Position numbers and translations under genes: made by a program
NCBI RefSeq assembly: GCF_024496245.1
Contig: NZ_CP101740.1
Location: 2,479,501 to 2,543,500, forward strand
Length of the DNA stretch: 64,000 nt
Direction of reading: 5' to 3'
Source of the DNA: Sphingomonas qomolangmaensis
Lineage (GTDB): Bacteria; Pseudomonadota; Alphaproteobacteria; Sphingomonadales; Sphingomonadaceae
The notes under the pieces: generated by a model
The model's database searches: none
What the model was told of the DNA's origin: nothing
What the model saw: the letters and a program-made list of their open reading frames with translations, nothing else
Part shown: positions 61,384 to 64,000 of the stretch, piece by piece
How positions within the stretch are numbered: position 1 is the stretch's first letter
Layout: each line of letters opens with the position of its first letter

Positions 61384-63218
61384 GCGGCCTGGCGCTTTGC
61401 ATGGAGCAGGATCGCGGTCATCGCCGCGGGGGTGATCCCGCGAACGCGCGCCGCGCCGCCGATCGTGGTGGGGCGCGCCGCCGAGAGGCGTTCGGCCATC
61501 TCGACCGACAGACCTGGGATGTCGCCGAACGCCAGCTGGGCAGGAATCGGGATCATGTCATTGGCACGCATCGTGGCGACTTCGGCATCCTGGCGTTCGA
61601 GATAGGGGGCGTAATGCGCGTCCTGCACCGCCTCGGCGAGGACCGCCGCGTCGAAGGCATAGACGTCGTCGAGGACGTGGGCGGGCTGGACCGCGGGGAA
61701 GCGGAGCCAGTCGGCACCGCTGCGACGACCGGCGTCGAGCGCGACATCGGCGCCGCGCAGCCGTAGCGCTTGTGGCGGCCATTGTCGGCCGAGCGCATCG
61801 TCGATCGCGGCGCGGGCTTCCTGGCGTCGTGCGAAATGCGTCTGGCGCGTTTGGCCGATGCAGCCGAGCGCGATGCCTGTCGGGGTCAGCCGGGTTTCGG
61901 CATTGTCGGCACGCAGGCGAAGGCGGTATTCGGCGCGCGCGGTGAGCATGCGATAGGGTTCGGTCACGCCCTGCAACACCAAATCGTCGATCATCACGCC
62001 GAGATAGCTTGTCGCGCGATCAAAGATCGCGGGGGCAAGCCCGAGCGCATGCGCAGCAGCGTTGAGGCCCGCGACTAGCCCCTGCCCCGCGGCTTCCTCG
62101 TAGCCAGTAGTACCGTTGATCTGACCCGCGCAGAACAGCCCCGGCGCGCTGCGCACCCCGAGCGTCGGCGCGAGCGCGCGCGGATCGATATGGTCGTATT
62201 CGACCGCATAGCCGGGGGCGGTGATCCGCGCGCGCTCGAGGCCATCGATCGAAGCAATCATCGCCGCCTGCACATCGGTCGGGAGCGAGGTCGAGATGCC
62301 GTTGGGGTAGATCGTCGGATCGTCGAGCCCTTCGGGTTCGAGGAATATCTGGTGGCCGTCGCGGTCGGCGAAGCGGTGGATCTTGTCCTCAATCGAGGGG
62401 CAATAGCGTGGCCCCTGCGCATCGATCGCGCCGGTGAACAGCGGCGAGCGCGAGAGTGCGGCACGGATAACGTCATGGGTGTGATCGTTGGTGCGGGTGA
62501 TGGCGCAGAATAATTGCGGCAGGCGCGTGGGCTGCGGCAGCGACGACATCGTCCATTGCTCGGCATCCGAGACCTGCTGCGGCAGTCGCGCCCAGTCGAT
62601 TGTCCGACCGTCGATGCGTGGCGGGGTGCCGGTCTTGAGCCGCGCCATCGGCAGGCCTTGGTCGCGCAACTGGAAGGCAAGCTTCGTCGCGGCACGTTCT
62701 TCGATCCGCCCGCCCTCGCCGCGCTCTTCGCCGCGGAAGATACGGCCGCCGAGGAAGGTGCCGGTCGCAAGCACGACGGCCTGCGATTCGATTCGGGTGC
62801 CGTCGGATAGCTCGACACCGCCGACGCTGCCGTCGGGGTTGAAGATCAGCGCGACCGCTTCACCCTCGGCAATTTCAAGATCGCGCTGGTCGGCGAGCAT
62901 TGCCTGGATCGCGGCGGCGTAGCGCTTGCGATCGGCCTGGACGCGCGGGCCCTGGACGGCGCTGCCCTTGCTGCGGTTGAGCATGCGGTAATGGATCGCT
63001 GCGGCATCGGCGGCGCGTGCGATCAGGCCGTCGAGCGCATCGACTTCGCGGACGAGATGCCCTTTGCCGAGCCCGCCGATCGCGGGGTTGCACGACATGG
63101 CCCCGAGCGTTGCACGCGAAAAGCTCAGCAGCAGGGTGCGCGCACCGCGCCGGGCTGCGGCAGCCGCGGCTTCGGTGCCGGCGTGGCCGCCGCCGATCAC
63201 GATCACGTCATAGGTCAT
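61380..63218 (-). CDS. mnmG: tRNA uridine-5-carboxymethylaminomethyl modification enzyme MnmG (GidA)
   Basis: A 612-residue FAD enzyme that works with MnmE to modify U34 of certain tRNAs. FAD motif [19 protein letters not shown] (7-25), [36 protein letters not shown] and [20 protein letters not shown] are diagnostic. Overlaps rsmG by four bases. The order mnmE-mnmG-rsmG-parA-parB is conserved near the origin. Confidence 0.97.
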   Translation of the reverse strand: MTYDVIVIGGGHAGTEAAAAAARRGARTLLLSFSRATLGAMSCNPAIGGLGKGHLVREVDALDGLIARAADAAAIHYRMLNRSKGSAVQGPRVQADRKRYAAAIQAMLADQRDLEIAEGEAVALIFNPDGSVGGVELSDGTRIESQAVVLATGTFLGGRIFRGEERGEGGRIEERAATKLAFQLRDQGLPMARLKTGTPPRIDGRTIDWARLPQQVSDAEQWTMSSLPQPTRLPQLFCAITRTNDHTHDVIRAALSRSPLFTGAIDAQGPRYCPSIEDKIHRFADRDGHQIFLEPEGLDDPTIYPNGISTSLPTDVQAAMIASIDGLERARITAPGYAVEYDHIDPRALAPTLGVRSAPGLFCAGQINGTTGYEEAAGQGLVAGLNAAAHALGLAPAIFDRATSYLGVMIDDLVLQGVTEPYRMLTARAEYRLRLRADNAETRLTPTGIALGCIGQTRQTHFARRQEARAAIDDALGRQWPPQALRLRGADVALDAGRRSGADWLRFPAVQPAHVLDDVYAFDAAVLAEAVQDAHYAPYLERQDAEVATMRANDMIPIPAQLAFGDIPGLSVEMAERLSAARPTTIGGAARVRGITPAAMTAILLHAKRQAA

Positions 63219-63256
63219 CGCCGACGATTAGAAGCACCGAGCGCGACCGTCAAAGC

Positions 63257-63272
63257 TGTTCCACGTGGAACA
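63257..63272. promoter_or_regulatory. parS centromere site between mnmE and mnmG
   Basis: A second TGTTCCACGTGGAACA palindrome, directly adjacent to the mnmE stop codon (63273-63275). The two sites are 2.4 kb apart and flank mnmG. Confidence 0.95.
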
Positions 63273-64000
63273 TCACTTGCCGATGCAGAAACGCCCGAAC
63301 AATGCGTCGAGCATCGCTTCGACATCGGCACGGCCGGTAATGCGATCGAAGGCGAGGCGTGCCCGGCGAAGGTGTTCGGCGACCAGCAAAAGATCGGTCT
63401 CGCGCGATGCGGCTTCCACGGCATCGCGCGAATGGCCCATCAGCGCGTGCTGGCGCTGGTTCATCGCTACGCTGTCGGCAGGGGGCGTCAGGTCGGCGAT
63501 CGCGGCGATGACGCGTTGCCACAATTCGGGAAAGCCCTCGCCGGTGCGCGCGGAAATCGCCAGCCGGCCCTCTCGGGTGCCTCCCCTGCCCGCTTCGTCG
63601 GCGCGGGGATGCAGCGCGATGGCGCGATCGGCATGAGCCCGGGGCACGACATCGTCGCCCAGCCACAAAATAACATCGGCCTGCGCCATCGCGTCATGCG
63701 CGCGTGCGATGCCCATGCGTTCGATCGCGTCACTGCTGTCTTCGGCCAAGCCGGCGGTGTCGGTCAACATGATCGGGTAGCCTTCGACGACGACATGCGC
63801 TTCGATCCGGTCGCGGGTGGTGCCGGCGATGTCGGACACGATCGCGACCTCGCGGTCGACGAGCGCGTTGATGAGCGTCGACTTGCCGCTGTTGGGCGGA
63901 CCGGCGAGGACGACGCGAAATCCGTCGCGCAGGCGATCGACGGTAGGGCGTACGAGCAGGTCGGTCAGTGTTGCGGCCAGCTTGGCGATGTCGGTCCGCA
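63273..64000 (-). CDS. mnmE: tRNA modification GTPase MnmE (C-terminal part)
   Basis: The C-terminal part of MnmE (TrmE), continuing beyond the window. The G domain has P-loop GPPNSGKST, VSDIAGTTRD (switch) and DTAGLAEDSSDAIERMG. The protein ends FGRFCIGK, where the CIGK cysteine is conserved for tRNA U34 modification. The MnmE N-terminal folate-binding domain is outside the window. It lies 54 bp before mnmG, with a parS site between. Confidence 0.95.
   Translation of the reverse strand, partial: RTDIAKLAATLTDLLVRPTVDRLRDGFRVVLAGPPNSGKSTLINALVDREVAIVSDIAGTTRDRIEAHVVVEGYPIMLTDTAGLAEDSSDAIERMGIARAHDAMAQADVILWLGDDVVPRAHADRAIALHPRADEAGRGGTREGRLAISARTGEGFPELWQRVIAAIADLTPPADSVAMNQRQHALMGHSRDAVEAASRETDLLLVAEHLRRARLAFDRITGRADVEAMLDALFGRFCIGK

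Overview
The window is a GC-rich alphaproteobacterial chromosome segment, almost certainly from the family Sphingomonadaceae (Sphingomonas or a close relative). This rests on gene order and protein character: mnmE-mnmG-rsmG-parA-parB, DUF3576-leuS-lptE-holA, ftsK-lolA-xthA-ribA, proA-nadD-rsfS-rlmH-envC-ctpA, and ubiG/lysC...ptsP-rodZ-cpoB-tilS-ftsH. Two perfect 16-bp parS palindromes beside parAB place the right-hand end near the replication origin. Database searches were not possible, so family names rest on motif and sequence recognition.

Layout. 1-5.8 kb: end of a DJ-1/PfpI gene, an aldo-keto reductase, and a minus-strand cluster of a polytopic membrane protein, a radical-SAM protein, a hemerythrin-like protein and a UdgX-type uracil-DNA glycosylase fusion. 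5.8-13.3 kb: a long minus-strand housekeeping run (proA, nadD, rsfS, rlmH, envC-like, ctpA, dsbB, coq7), broken between proA and nadD by a RelE/ParE-type toxin-antitoxin pair. 13.3-25.6 kb: DUF3667 protein, ftsH, tilS, cpoB, rodZ, ptsP, a flavin oxidoreductase and lysC. 25.7-29.1 kb: ubiG, csaA-like and small conserved genes. 29.1-31.8 kb: an accessory patch with two more toxin-antitoxin modules (RHH/ParE and YefM/YoeB) and AT-richer genes of unknown function. 31.8-43.9 kb: thiC with a TPP riboswitch, MipA/OmpV, sterol desaturase, a SulP transporter with a structured leader, cstA-ybdD, a DUF559 gene bounded by inverted repeats, a UbiH-type hydroxylase and an Hsp70-like protein. 44-52.5 kb: ftsK, an inserted retropepsin-like protease cassette, lolA, xthA, ribA, a HAD phosphatase, yggS and a thiE-like gene. 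52.5-64 kb: secreted and outer-membrane proteins, leuS-lptE-holA, then convergent parB-parA-rsmG-mnmG and the 3' part of mnmE.

The most unusual feature is a set of palindromic repeats. They lie between genes and also inside coding sequence. A near-perfect 35-bp inverted repeat adds about 34 in-frame residues to the editing-domain entrance of leucyl-tRNA synthetase. A second family adds about 25 residues near the C-terminus of ThiC, and a third family supplies the last codons of the DUF559 gene. Beside DUF559, a 64-bp branched palindrome appears to be nested inside another repeat copy. This resembles the protein-invading palindromic elements known from Rickettsia and deserves a genome-wide check.

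No tRNA, rRNA, CRISPR array, prophage or transposase gene was found.
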